A DNA stretch of 64,000 bases from NCBI RefSeq assembly GCF_001428335.1, contig NZ_LMSG01000001.1, forward strand, positions 905,450 to 969,449. The letters are read 5' to 3'. Source of the stretch: Arthrobacter sp. Soil762 (GTDB taxonomy: Bacteria; Actinomycetota; Actinomycetes; Actinomycetales; Micrococcaceae). Under the pieces are notes generated by a model. The model did no database searches. It had not been told where the DNA came from and saw only the letters and a list, made by a program, of their open reading frames with translations. Below are positions 18,650-27,316 of the stretch, piece after piece. Position numbers and translations under genes: made by a program. The first letter of the stretch is position 1. The number at the start of each line of letters is the position of its first letter.

Positions 18650-20113
18650 TCAGCCAACCGGGCGGTGCATCTCCACAGCTTCTTCGTGGCGCGGGCTGTT
18701 GGGGTTCATCAGCGAGTGCTTCCTGCCATAGAAGAAGTAGATGGCCAGTCCGACGACGAGCCAGACGCCGAACCGTCCCCAGGTTGCCAGTGGCAGCTGG
18801 GTCATGAGGAATCCGGAGGACAGGATGCCGAAGGCGGGCACCAGGGGCATCAGCGGCAGCCGGAAGGAACGCGGAGCGTCCGGCTTCTTGTAACGGAAGA
18901 CGATCACAGCGAGGCAGACGACGACGAACGCGGCCAGGATGCCGATGTTGGTCAGGTCAGCCACTTCCTTGATCGGGAACACGCCCGCCAGGAACGCAGA
19001 TGTGACGCCGGCGATCCAGGTGACGCGCTGCGGAGTGCCGTGCCTGTCTGTCTTGGCGAACCAGCCGGGCAGGAGCCCGTCGCGGCTCATGGAGAACCAG
19101 ACGCGGGTGACACCCAGCAGGAAGGTCAGCATCACCGTGAGGATGGAGAGGACGGCGAAAACAGAAATGATGGTGGCGATGACGGGCAGGCCCACGCTGG
19201 TGAAGGCGGAAGCAAACCCGGCCTTGGGATCTATGTCCCGGTAGTTCTGCATGCCGGTAAGAACCAGCGTGGCGGCAACGTAGAGAAGCATGGCCACAAT
19301 GAGGGAGAGCACGATGGCCTTCGGCATGTGCTTCTTGCCGTCGGTGGCCTCCTCCGCCGCAGTGCTCATGGCGTCATAGCCGAACACTGCGAAGAACACA
19401 GTGGCCGAGCCCGCAAGCACGGGGCCGAAGCCACTGGGCATGAACGGGTTGTAGTTGTTGGTGTCGATGTAAAAGACGCCCAAGCCGATGATGAACAGGA
19501 TCAGGATGACTTTGATGGCTACGGCCACGAGTTCAAACCGGCCGAACGCCTTGGTGCCGCGCGACAGGATCCAGGTCACCAGGAGGCAGACCAGGATGGC
19601 GGGAAGGTTCATGATGCCACCCTTGCCCTCATCCGCCGTCGAAGTCATCCAGGCGGGCATATGAATCCCGATTCCGGACAGGAAGGCGTCGAAGTACCCC
19701 GAAATGCCAATGGCCACCACGGCCACAATGGCAATGTATTCGAGCAGCAGGTCCCAGCCGATGAACCATCCAATCACCTCACCCAGGGCAACGTAGCCGT
19801 AGGTGTAGGCGGACCCTGCGCGCGGAATCATGCCGGCGAACTCGGCGTATGACAGGGCAGCCGCGGCGGATGCGAGGCCGGCGATCAGGAAGGAGAAGAG
19901 CACCGCGGGCCCCACACCCGGTGCATCTTCGCTGCCTGCCGCCACCAGCCCGGCCAGGGAGAAGATGCCGACGCCGATAATGCCGCCGACACCGATGGCT
20001 GTGAGCTGCCAGAGGCCGAGGGACTTGAAAAGCCCGCTGTGCTTGTTCTCCACTTCAATGTCGTCGATGGGCTTGCGCCTCATGATCGATTGGGTCATGT
20101 CTTTAGTGCTCAT
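18650..20113 (-). CDS. APC-family amino acid permease (candidate proline transporter)
   Basis: A 487-residue, ~12-segment permease. The N-terminal segment LWQLTAIGVGGIIGVGIFSL carries the Gly-rich APC substrate-binding signature, and FFAVFGYDAMSTAAEEATDG is the conserved loop of the cationic amino acid transporter (CAT/YfnA) branch. The ATG at 20113 follows an AGGAG site. It lies upstream of putA on the same strand and shares a palindromic motif with it, which suggests proline or a related amino acid as substrate. The family alone would suggest a broader or cationic specificity. Confidence 0.87.
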   Translation of the reverse strand: MSTKDMTQSIMRRKPIDDIEVENKHSGLFKSLGLWQLTAIGVGGIIGVGIFSLAGLVAAGSEDAPGVGPAVLFSFLIAGLASAAAALSYAEFAGMIPRAGSAYTYGYVALGEVIGWFIGWDLLLEYIAIVAVVAIGISGYFDAFLSGIGIHMPAWMTSTADEGKGGIMNLPAILVCLLVTWILSRGTKAFGRFELVAVAIKVILILFIIGLGVFYIDTNNYNPFMPSGFGPVLAGSATVFFAVFGYDAMSTAAEEATDGKKHMPKAIVLSLIVAMLLYVAATLVLTGMQNYRDIDPKAGFASAFTSVGLPVIATIISVFAVLSILTVMLTFLLGVTRVWFSMSRDGLLPGWFAKTDRHGTPQRVTWIAGVTSAFLAGVFPIKEVADLTNIGILAAFVVVCLAVIVFRYKKPDAPRSFRLPLMPLVPAFGILSSGFLMTQLPLATWGRFGVWLVVGLAIYFFYGRKHSLMNPNSPRHEEAVEMHRPVG

Positions 20114-20209
20114 CAGGAACTCCTGCTTGGGGTGCGACCCCGTCGCGGCGCCCTGTGAACGGACTGTGACGGGGGTAACTCAGGTACACCAGTATGCAAG
20201 TGCAATTGC

Positions 20210-20234
20210 GTTAGATAAAGTGACTACTTCTAAC
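20210..20234. promoter_or_regulatory. Dyad operator between LysR and permease genes
   Basis: A 25-base imperfect palindrome with outer arms GTTAGA and TCTAAC and inner AGT/ACT, sitting 97 bases before the permease start and 33 bases before the LysR start. A 17/25 match lies upstream of putA at 18385-18409. The placement fits an autoregulated LysR site. Confidence 0.5.
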
Positions 20235-20267
20235 CAATATTCATTAGATTCATCAAGGAATGTGGCC

Positions 20268-21194
20268 ATGCTCGATGTCCGACGCCTGCGGCTTCTCCGC
20301 GAACTGAAGATCCGGGGCACCCTGGCGGAGGTGGCGGAGGCACTGCAGTACAGCCCGTCGTCGGTCTCCCAGCAGCTTGCCCTGCTGGAAAAGGAAGTGG
20401 GCGTGGAGCTGCTCCGGAAGACGGGGCGGCGCGTGCAGCTGACGCCCCAGGCCGAAGTCCTGGTGGCCCACACCGCCCAGCTGCTCGAAACCATGGAGCA
20501 GGCGGAAGCGGATCTGGCGGCGTCGCTGACCACTGTCACGGGAACGGTCCGGATTGCGGTGTTCCAGTCCGCGGCCCTGGCGCTGATGCCGGACACGCTC
20601 TCGCGGATGACGGCGGAGTACCCGGAGGTGCGGATCGAAATGATCCAGCGCGAACCCGAAACGGCACTTCATGAGACGTGGGCGCGCGATTTTGACCTGG
20701 TCATCGCGGAACAGTATCCGGGCCACGCCGCCCCGCGTTACCCGGAGCTGGACCGCATCAAGCTGACCACTGACGCGATCCGGCTGGCCGTTCCGCCGGC
20801 GGCTCCCGGCCGGCCGCCCATCACGTCGCTGGAGGATACTGCCGCGCTGCCCTGGGTAATGGAGCCCCGCGGCGCGGCCTCCCGACACTGGGCGGAGCAG
20901 GCCTGCCGGAGTGCCGGATTCGAGCCCGATGTGCGCTTCGAAACAGCGGACCTGCAAGCGCAAATCAGGCTGATTGAGTCCGGAAATGCCGTGGGGCTGA
21001 TGCCGGACCTCGTCTGGACGGGGCGGGGCACAACCGCCCGGCTGCTGGATCTGCCGGGGCATCCGCGCAGGACCGTGTTCACGTCGGTGCGCCGCGCCAG
21101 CGCGCAGCGGCCCGCCATCCTCGCCGCCCGCGAGACGCTGGCCGCCACCGCCATCTCAGTAGCAATGACGGGCGACGGCGGCGCATCCAGTTAG
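20268..21194 (+). CDS. LysR-family regulator, probable regulator of proline uptake and use
   Basis: A 308-residue protein with an N-terminal helix-turn-helix (LRLLRELKIRGTLAEVAEAL, then QYSPSSVSQQLALLEKE) and an effector domain starting near TGTVRIAVFQSAALALMPDT. The ATG at 20268 has an AAGGA site eight bases upstream; open sequence further upstream belongs to the intergenic region and the opposite permease gene. Divergent placement to the permease and the shared 25-base motif at putA make it the best candidate controller of the module. Confidence 0.88.
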   Translation: MLDVRRLRLLRELKIRGTLAEVAEALQYSPSSVSQQLALLEKEVGVELLRKTGRRVQLTPQAEVLVAHTAQLLETMEQAEADLAASLTTVTGTVRIAVFQSAALALMPDTLSRMTAEYPEVRIEMIQREPETALHETWARDFDLVIAEQYPGHAAPRYPELDRIKLTTDAIRLAVPPAAPGRPPITSLEDTAALPWVMEPRGAASRHWAEQACRSAGFEPDVRFETADLQAQIRLIESGNAVGLMPDLVWTGRGTTARLLDLPGHPRRTVFTSVRRASAQRPAILAARETLAATAISVAMTGDGGASS

Positions 21195-21301
21195 GTGCCG
21201 GATGGCCCGGTCACCTGCGGGTAAGCCGGGGAAACAGTCTCCGCCGGCATGTTCAGTGCGTCACAGCGCGATCGGGGTGCCGGCGCTAGACTGGGCGGGT
21301 T

Positions 21302-21727
21302 ATGAATCGCACAATGTTCAAGTCCAAAATCCACCGGGCCACCGTCACGCACGCCGACCTGCACTACGTAGGATCGGTCACTGTTGACCTGGACCTGCTG
21401 GATGCTGCCGACATCCTTCCCGGCGAGCTCGTGGCCATCGTGGACGTGACCAACGGTGCGCGCCTGGAGACCTATACCATCGCCGGCGAGCGCGGCTCGG
21501 GAGTCATCGGCATCAACGGTGCGGCCGCGCACCTGATGCACGAGAACGACATCGTCATCCTGATCACTTACGCCCAGATGACCACGGAAGAGGCCAACGC
21601 CTACGCCCCGAAGGTTATCCATGTGGATCAGGACAACAAGATTGTCCAGATCGGCAACGACCCCGCCGAGTGCCTCACGCCGGGCCTGATGCGCCCGCCG
21701 TTCGCCCTTAACAACGCCGCCCTGTAG
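21302..21727 (+). CDS. panD: Aspartate 1-decarboxylase
   Basis: A 141-residue pyruvoyl enzyme that makes beta-alanine for pantothenate and CoA synthesis. The self-cleavage site Gly-Ser is present at residues 24-25 ([20 protein letters not shown]), where Ser becomes the pyruvoyl group. Other family residues are visible in [19 protein letters not shown] and [20 protein letters not shown]. Length fits the family. It stands alone, with no other pantothenate genes in the window. Confidence 0.96.
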   Translation: MNRTMFKSKIHRATVTHADLHYVGSVTVDLDLLDAADILPGELVAIVDVTNGARLETYTIAGERGSGVIGINGAAAHLMHENDIVILITYAQMTTEEANAYAPKVIHVDQDNKIVQIGNDPAECLTPGLMRPPFALNNAAL

Positions 21728-21778
21728 CCGGAGCGTGAGCCCGGGCAGACACCGCCGCCGCAGCCTTGGAGACTTTTC

Positions 21779-22705
21779 TTGGTAGGCGTGTTGCAGGGCT
21801 TCTTTGTTGTCTGGTTCATCATCATGGTGGGCTGGTTTGTGGGCCGCCAGCGGATCCTTGGCGACAATGCCCGCCAGGTCCTCAGCGGCCTGACCTTCTT
21901 CGTAGCCAGCCCTGCCCTGCTCTTCGAGACCCTCAGCAAGGCGCAACTGAGGGAAGTCTTCGCGGAACCGCTGCTGGTCACGGCAGTCTCCGCCGTCTGC
22001 ACCGCCCTTGTCTTCTTCAGCATCGTGAAGTTCGTCCTGAAGCGCGCGTTGCCGGAAGCCCTGATGTCCTCGATGGCCGCCTCCCTCGCCAACTCCGCGA
22101 ACCTTGGCATCCCCATCGCCGTCTACGTCCTGGGCGACGCCAGCTACGTGGCGCCCCTGCTGATCTTCCAGCTGGCGTTCTTCACGCCCATCTTCCTGAT
22201 GATCCTGGACGCCAGCACCAGCTCACACCGCACCACGCCCTGGGGATTCATCCTGATGATCCTGCGGAACCCGATGATTGTTGGCTCCGGCCTGGGCCTA
22301 CTGGTGGCAGGGACGGGCTGGGAGGTACCGGCCCTGCTCCTGGAGCCGATCCACCTCATTGGCGGTGCCGCGATTCCGGCAATGCTGATCGCCTTCGGCA
22401 TGAGCCTGAACGGCAGCCGGCCATTGCAGGCCGCCACCGGCAGGCGTGCTGACACCCTCCTGGCCAGCGCCTTCAAACTTGTGGTCCAGCCGGCCATCGC
22501 CTACGTTTTTGCCCGCTTTGCCCTTGGTATGGACGGCCCCGCCCTGTTCGCGGCCGTGGTGGTGGCATCCCTCCCCACGGCGCAAAACGTCTTTGTGGCG
22601 GCCAGCCGCTACCAGACCGGCATCACCGTAGCCAAGGACACCGTCCTGATCACTACGGTGGTGGCGGTACCCGCCATGATCGGCGTCGCCCTGCTGCTTA
22701 ACTGA
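21779..22705 (+). CDS. AEC-family (auxin efflux carrier-like) transporter
   Basis: A 308-residue membrane protein with about 10 hydrophobic segments. The first (GFFVVWFIIMVGWFVGRQRI) and the conserved half-segment ANSANLGIPIAVYVLG match the AEC family, whose bacterial members carry malate, malonate or other acids. The C-terminal SLPTAQNVFVAASRYQ is another family mark. Translation starts at a TTG with GGAG upstream. It lies 20 bases before the flavin oxidase gene and may be co-transcribed with it. Confidence 0.83.
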   Translation: MVGVLQGFFVVWFIIMVGWFVGRQRILGDNARQVLSGLTFFVASPALLFETLSKAQLREVFAEPLLVTAVSAVCTALVFFSIVKFVLKRALPEALMSSMAASLANSANLGIPIAVYVLGDASYVAPLLIFQLAFFTPIFLMILDASTSSHRTTPWGFILMILRNPMIVGSGLGLLVAGTGWEVPALLLEPIHLIGGAAIPAMLIAFGMSLNGSRPLQAATGRRADTLLASAFKLVVQPAIAYVFARFALGMDGPALFAAVVVASLPTAQNVFVAASRYQTGITVAKDTVLITTVVAVPAMIGVALLLN

Positions 22706-22725
22706 CGCCAGACCTGAGGAGCCCT

Positions 22726-23874
22726 ATGGAAACCATCCTGGATACTGTTGTGATCGGCGGCGGAGCAATGGGCTCTGCGGCCGCCTGGGCGTTGGCCCGC
22801 CGTGGCCGCCAGGTCACGCTGCTGGAACAGTTCGGCCCCGGCCACCACAACGGGGCATCGCACGGCAGCACCCGCAACCTGAACCCGGGCTACCACCGGC
22901 CGGAGTACGTGGCGATGCTGGCCGAGGGGCTGGCGCTGTGGGAGGAGCTTGAGCAGGACAGCGGAGAGCTGCTGCTCACGCGCACGGGGATCGTCAACCA
23001 TGGCCCGGATCCGCGGCTAGCGCTGGTGCAGGCGGCGCTCATCGAGGCAGGCCTCCGGGCGGAGTTCCTGAAGCCGGAGGAGGCCTCCGAGCGGTGGCGC
23101 GGCATCCGCTTCGGCCAGCAGGTCCTTTACATGCCCGACGGCGGCCAGCTGAATCCCGAGGCGGCGCTCCCCGTCTTCCAGCGGCTGGCCGCAGCCCGCG
23201 GCGCCGAGATCCGGCACCACACCCAGGTGGTGGGGCTGAAAATCATGGACGACGGCGTCCGGCTCACTTTGGCGGACCGAAGCCCTGGCGCCTCGTGGCG
23301 GACAGAGGTGGTCACTGCCGCGCAGGCCGTGGTGACGGCCGGCGGCTGGACGGAGAAGCTGCTGTCCGGCGCGGCCGGAAGCGGGAAGCTCAGGATTCCC
23401 CGGCTCACGGTCACCCAGGAGCAGCCGGCACACTTCCGCATTGCCGACCAAGGAGCGGTGTGGCCCGGCTTTAACCACACGCCGGGACCTGGACCGGCCT
23501 ACCAGGACTGGTATTCGCCCGTCTATGGGATGCACACGCCGGGCGAAGGCATCAAGGCCGGCTGGCATGGCGTCGGCCCCGTGGTGGATCCGGACCGGCG
23601 GTCCTTCGTCCCCGAACCGGTGCAGCTCTCGGCCCTGCAGGACTACGCCCGGACCTGGCTGCCCGGCGTGGACGCCGAGTCATTCGAGGCCATCAGCTGC
23701 ACGTACACCACCACGCCGGATGAGGACTTCATTCTCGACAGGGTCGGTCCGGTGGTCATCGGCGCCGGCTTCTCCGGGCACGGCTTTAAGTTCACTCCCG
23801 TGGTGGGGCGGATCCTCGCGGACCTGGCCACCGGGACCCGGCCCGCCCCGCAGATCTTCTCCGCGTCGCGCTGA
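22726..23874 (+). CDS. FAD-dependent amine oxidase, monomeric sarcosine oxidase / N-methyltryptophan oxidase type
   Basis: A 382-residue flavoenzyme oxidising an N-methyl or secondary amino acid to an imine with H2O2 release. The N-terminal FAD motif is DTVVIGGGAMGSAAAWALAR, followed by SHGSTRNLNPGY as in the MSOX/MTOX family. The covalent-FAD cysteine region is intact (ISCTYTTTPDEDFILD), and GAGFSGHGFKFTPVVGRIL is the C-terminal FAD-contact helix. The ATG follows AGGAG. The substrate may be sarcosine, pipecolate or N-methyltryptophan; sequence alone does not decide. Confidence 0.85.
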   Translation: METILDTVVIGGGAMGSAAAWALARRGRQVTLLEQFGPGHHNGASHGSTRNLNPGYHRPEYVAMLAEGLALWEELEQDSGELLLTRTGIVNHGPDPRLALVQAALIEAGLRAEFLKPEEASERWRGIRFGQQVLYMPDGGQLNPEAALPVFQRLAAARGAEIRHHTQVVGLKIMDDGVRLTLADRSPGASWRTEVVTAAQAVVTAGGWTEKLLSGAAGSGKLRIPRLTVTQEQPAHFRIADQGAVWPGFNHTPGPGPAYQDWYSPVYGMHTPGEGIKAGWHGVGPVVDPDRRSFVPEPVQLSALQDYARTWLPGVDAESFEAISCTYTTTPDEDFILDRVGPVVIGAGFSGHGFKFTPVVGRILADLATGTRPAPQIFSASR

Positions 23875-23947
23875 CGCCGCGGCGCAAAGCGCGAACGAAC
23901 AGTTGGGCCCCTCCCGGCCGGGCCTCGTGAGACTAACGCCTTCGCTG

Positions 23948-24289
23948 CTACCCGCGCCGCCGCTGCCATTGCACCGCGTGCCAGAAAAGCAGGCAAAAGA
24001 CGAAGGCAAGTCCAATGAGAATCGTGTGGGGCGCAAAAGTCATCATGAGGAACGAAATGGCGGCCGGCCCGCTGATGGGGCCCGGATTGAAAGCCCCGTT
24101 CGACAGAACCCAGATGCCGCCACCGACCAGCATGGCGGCCAGCAGCCACAACACGGCGATGAAAGGATTGATGGGCAAGTGAGGGCCTTCACGGGACGGC
24201 TCCTGCGCAGCCGCTGGCGCGCCGCCCTCAGGATTCCCCTCCTGGTCCACTTCCCGAAAGCTGATTCCGCTTGCTGATGGCTGCTTCAT
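23948..24289 (-). CDS. Small two-helix membrane protein, unknown
   Basis: About 113 residues starting MKQPSASGISFREVDQEGN, chosen because a GGGGGA ribosome site precedes this ATG. The N-terminal ~40 residues are polar and Pro/Glu-rich. Two transmembrane segments follow (INPFIAVLWLLAAMLVGGGI; HTILIGLAFVFCLLFWHAV), with a basic RRR tail. No family is recognised. It is convergent with the oxidase gene and lies downstream of the trehalase fusion gene on the same strand. Confidence 0.6.
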   Translation of the reverse strand: MKQPSASGISFREVDQEGNPEGGAPAAAQEPSREGPHLPINPFIAVLWLLAAMLVGGGIWVLSNGAFNPGPISGPAAISFLMMTFAPHTILIGLAFVFCLLFWHAVQWQRRRG

Positions 24290-24348
24290 GTTTCCCCCAA
24301 AGACCTGCAGCACGTCGTGCTGCTGTGTGCTGCCAACCCTATCGTCAC

Positions 24349-27003
24349 TTAGGAGACATGCCTTAGGTCCTTTTTTGCCTCCGGCTTGTGCCGGTCCAGG
24401 ATCCGGGCGCAGCGGATGAATCCCAGGTGTGAGTAGGCCTGCGGGTGGTTCCCCAGGTGCGTCTCCGTACTGGGATCGTATTCTTCGGGCAGCAGGCCGG
24501 TGGGGCCGAAGAGGTTCACCAGCTGGTCGAACAGGTCCCAGGCCTCCTCGATCCTGCCCACCGCAACGTAGGCCTCAATCAGCCAGGTGGTGCAGATGTG
24601 GAAGCCGCCCTCCAAACCCGGCAGTCCGTCGTCGTACCTGTACCGGAACACGGTGGGACCCACCCGCAGTTCCCGTTCCACGGCGGTGACAGTGTCCAGG
24701 AACCGCTGGTCGGTGACATCCAGCAGGCCGGAGAGCCCGATGTGCAGGACGGCTGCATCCAGGTCGGGGCTGTCGTAGGCCACCGTGTAGGACGCGGCCG
24801 AGTCATCCCAGCCTTCGTGCAGCACTTCCTCCCTGATGGTCCGGGCGGTGGGTTCCCACGACGGGTCCGGCGCCCTGCCGTGCCGGGCGGCGGTGCGGAG
24901 TGCGCGGTCCAGGGTCACCCAGCACATCACCTTGGTGTAGACGTGGTGCCGCGGTGGGCGCCGGGCTTCCCAGATGCCGTGGTCCGGCTCGTGCCACCGG
25001 GCCAGGACGGCGGCCGCCATCTGCACCAGCAGGTCCCAGTGCTCATCCTCGAGGGCACGGTTCCGTGAGCTGACGCTGTGGATCAGTTCTGCCACCGGCC
25101 CGAAGACATCCAGCTGGACCTGGTGGTCCGCGGCGTTGCCGATCCGGACCGGCCGGGAACCCGCATACCCGGGCAGGCTGTCGATAACGGCTTCCGTGGA
25201 CAGCGGAGCCCCCGTCACCGAGTACAGCGGATGCAGCCATTCCGGGCCCGGCGCATGCTCAAGGATCCGGCCCAGCCAGCTCAGGAACCCGGCCGCCTCC
25301 GCCGTCGAACCCAGGTCCACCAGCGCGTTCACCGTCATGGACCCGTCCCGCAGCCAGCAATAGCGGTAATCCCAGTTCCGTGTGCCGCCGATTCCCTCGG
25401 GCAGGGACGTGGTGGGCGCGGCCAGCACGGCACCCGTGGGCTCGTGCACGAGGGCCCGGAGAACCAGCGCTGAGCGGCGGACCAGCGATGGTTTGACCGA
25501 GGGCAGCTCCAGTTCCTGCACCCAGCGTCGGGAATGGAGCGCCACCCCCGCCCGCCGGTCGGCTTCCCCGCCGGGGTGCGCCTGCGCAGGTTCGGTGTCA
25601 CCGCAGCGCAGGTTGAGGACCACCGGGCCGCCCTGGAGGTTGACCGAAGCGGTGGCGGTGGCGTGGAGGCCGTCCGAGGTGATGGCGAAACTGACGCCCG
25701 GGGCAAACAGGAAGATGGGATCGGAGGTTCCCACCACGTGGAGTTCGTCGCCGCGGGCTTCCATGCTGAACGGCGCATTGGCGTAGTCCGGGCGGGGCGC
25801 GAAGACGATCCTGGCGCCGCCGGTGCCGGAGAGTACCCGGACCAGGCTGGTGATCCCTTCCGGGGCCGGCTCCAGGTAGTCCGTGACGGTCACGTCCGCC
25901 CAGCGCGTCTCCACGATCATGGTGCTGTCCACGTAGCGCTGGCCCAGAACCTGCGAGGCCTTGACCGGCTCAACGGTGAAGTGACCGGCCGCGTCCCCGC
26001 CCAGGATGTGGGCGAACAGCGACCCTGAATCCGGGAGCGGGTGGCTCATCCAGCAGACCTTGGCATCCGGCGTGACCAAAGCGGTGGAGGATCCGTTGCC
26101 GATCATCGTGTGGCGTTCCAGCCCTACGGCGTCCTCGCCGAAAAGCCAGGCCCGCCGCAGCTCGAACAGGAGGGCAAGGACCCGGGCGAAGGATTCCGGG
26201 TCCCGCAGCCGGTGCGAAGCCCGGGTCTCCCCCTGCCCCACGCGCAGCCCCAGGTCCGGGCCGCGGAGCGTGGCGATGGCCAGTTCGTCGCTGTGGGCGT
26301 CCCCGGCGTACAGCGCAGCACTCGCGCCCAGCCGGGACCGGAGATTTTCCAGGGCGTCCGCCTTGGCGGGTTCGATTACCGAGAGGTCCAGTACCGAACC
26401 GTCCACGATGAAGAACAGCCCATGGGCCTTGGCGATCTCCCGGGCCGTTTCCGTCACCACCTGCACCACCGCAGGCGAGGCCGGCCGGGTGTGCACGGAC
26501 ACGGCCACCGGTTTCCGCTCGATCCAGATGCCCTCCTGGAAACCCACGGCCTCAGTCAGTGCGGTGCCTACCTTGTGGAGGGTGGCTTCGGTGGCGAGGT
26601 CCTGGACGTGGGCGAAGGCCATGTCCGACTCCGCCCCGTGCGATCCGATAAGGTGCACCTCCGCGGGCAGCCGTGACACTGCGGCGAGGTCACGCAGCGA
26701 GCGCCCTGAGATGACGGCGGCATGGGTGTTGGGCAGGGCGGCCAGGGCGCGGAGCGCGATCGCAGCGCTCCCCAAGGGAAGGGTCTCGGTGGAGATTCCC
26801 TCCGCATCGCACAATGTTCCGCCGTAGTTGCAGGCCACCAGCAGCCCGGGGACGCGGGCCAGGACCTTCAGTTCTGCCAGGAGGGTGGGCGTGAAACCTT
26901 CGTCCGCCAGGTCCGACTGGATGAAGGTCCGCAGCATGCCCAGCGGCAGCGACCTGGTCAGCAGGGCGGAATCCGCCACACTCTGGTTCAACGGCGTAGC
27001 CAT
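24349..27003 (-). CDS. Fusion: trehalose-phosphatase-like (HAD) domain + GH15 glycosidase
   Basis: An 884-residue protein. Residues ~45-270 resemble trehalose-6-phosphate phosphatase (VISGRSLRDLAAVSRLP; VHLIGSHGAE; LYAGDAHSDELAI). The HAD nucleophile motif, normally DxDGT, reads CNYGGT near residue 59, so both aspartates are missing and phosphatase activity is doubtful. Residues ~290-880 are a GH15 domain like actinobacterial trehalases (RNWDYRYCWLRDGSMTVNAL ~548; HGIWEARR ~678; EETHLGNH-type end region with TETHLGNHPQAYSH ~853). Likely role: trehalose breakdown, perhaps tuned by trehalose-6-phosphate binding. The ATG follows AAGGAG. Confidence 0.86.
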   Translation of the reverse strand: MATPLNQSVADSALLTRSLPLGMLRTFIQSDLADEGFTPTLLAELKVLARVPGLLVACNYGGTLCDAEGISTETLPLGSAAIALRALAALPNTHAAVISGRSLRDLAAVSRLPAEVHLIGSHGAESDMAFAHVQDLATEATLHKVGTALTEAVGFQEGIWIERKPVAVSVHTRPASPAVVQVVTETAREIAKAHGLFFIVDGSVLDLSVIEPAKADALENLRSRLGASAALYAGDAHSDELAIATLRGPDLGLRVGQGETRASHRLRDPESFARVLALLFELRRAWLFGEDAVGLERHTMIGNGSSTALVTPDAKVCWMSHPLPDSGSLFAHILGGDAAGHFTVEPVKASQVLGQRYVDSTMIVETRWADVTVTDYLEPAPEGITSLVRVLSGTGGARIVFAPRPDYANAPFSMEARGDELHVVGTSDPIFLFAPGVSFAITSDGLHATATASVNLQGGPVVLNLRCGDTEPAQAHPGGEADRRAGVALHSRRWVQELELPSVKPSLVRRSALVLRALVHEPTGAVLAAPTTSLPEGIGGTRNWDYRYCWLRDGSMTVNALVDLGSTAEAAGFLSWLGRILEHAPGPEWLHPLYSVTGAPLSTEAVIDSLPGYAGSRPVRIGNAADHQVQLDVFGPVAELIHSVSSRNRALEDEHWDLLVQMAAAVLARWHEPDHGIWEARRPPRHHVYTKVMCWVTLDRALRTAARHGRAPDPSWEPTARTIREEVLHEGWDDSAASYTVAYDSPDLDAAVLHIGLSGLLDVTDQRFLDTVTAVERELRVGPTVFRYRYDDGLPGLEGGFHICTTWLIEAYVAVGRIEEAWDLFDQLVNLFGPTGLLPEEYDPSTETHLGNHPQAYSHLGFIRCARILDRHKPEAKKDLRHVS

Positions 27004-27158
27004 GCGTGCACTCCTTCAGCAGAGCCTGGCCCGGAAAGGCCGGAGGGGCCGCACACCATCTTTCCGTCTGGCGGTTTCGCCTGAATGTCCCCGCTATTGC
27101 CACCTTGTAAAGTCCGACGGCGGGTCCGCCCTCCGCCGCTGGCCTCACGTCACGCCGT

Positions 27159-27258
27159 GTCACGCAGGGCAGGCTTTAACGCCCGACGACGGCGCCCCGC
27201 CGCGCGAATCCGCGGCAGGGCGCCGTCGTGCTTTCCAAAAGGGTGCCGTGCGTGACGC
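27159..27258. repeat. ~100-bp palindromic repeat, copy A
   Basis: Outer ends GTCACGCAGGGC (left) and TGCGTGACGC (right) and inner ACGACGGCGCCC/GGGCGCCGTCGT make one long imperfect inverted repeat. A second copy lies at 34991-35088; the outer 12 bases on the left are identical and 20 of 22 on the right. It occupies much of the 313-base gap between the secreted-protein stop (27317) and the phosphatase-like/GH15 fusion start (27003), and could act as terminator for the glycoside operon. Confidence 0.8.
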
Positions 27259-27316
27259 TGGTCCGCCGGCGGTGAGCCTCAGCCGGCGGTCAGCGTCCCG
27301 CAGTCAGCCCGAAGCC

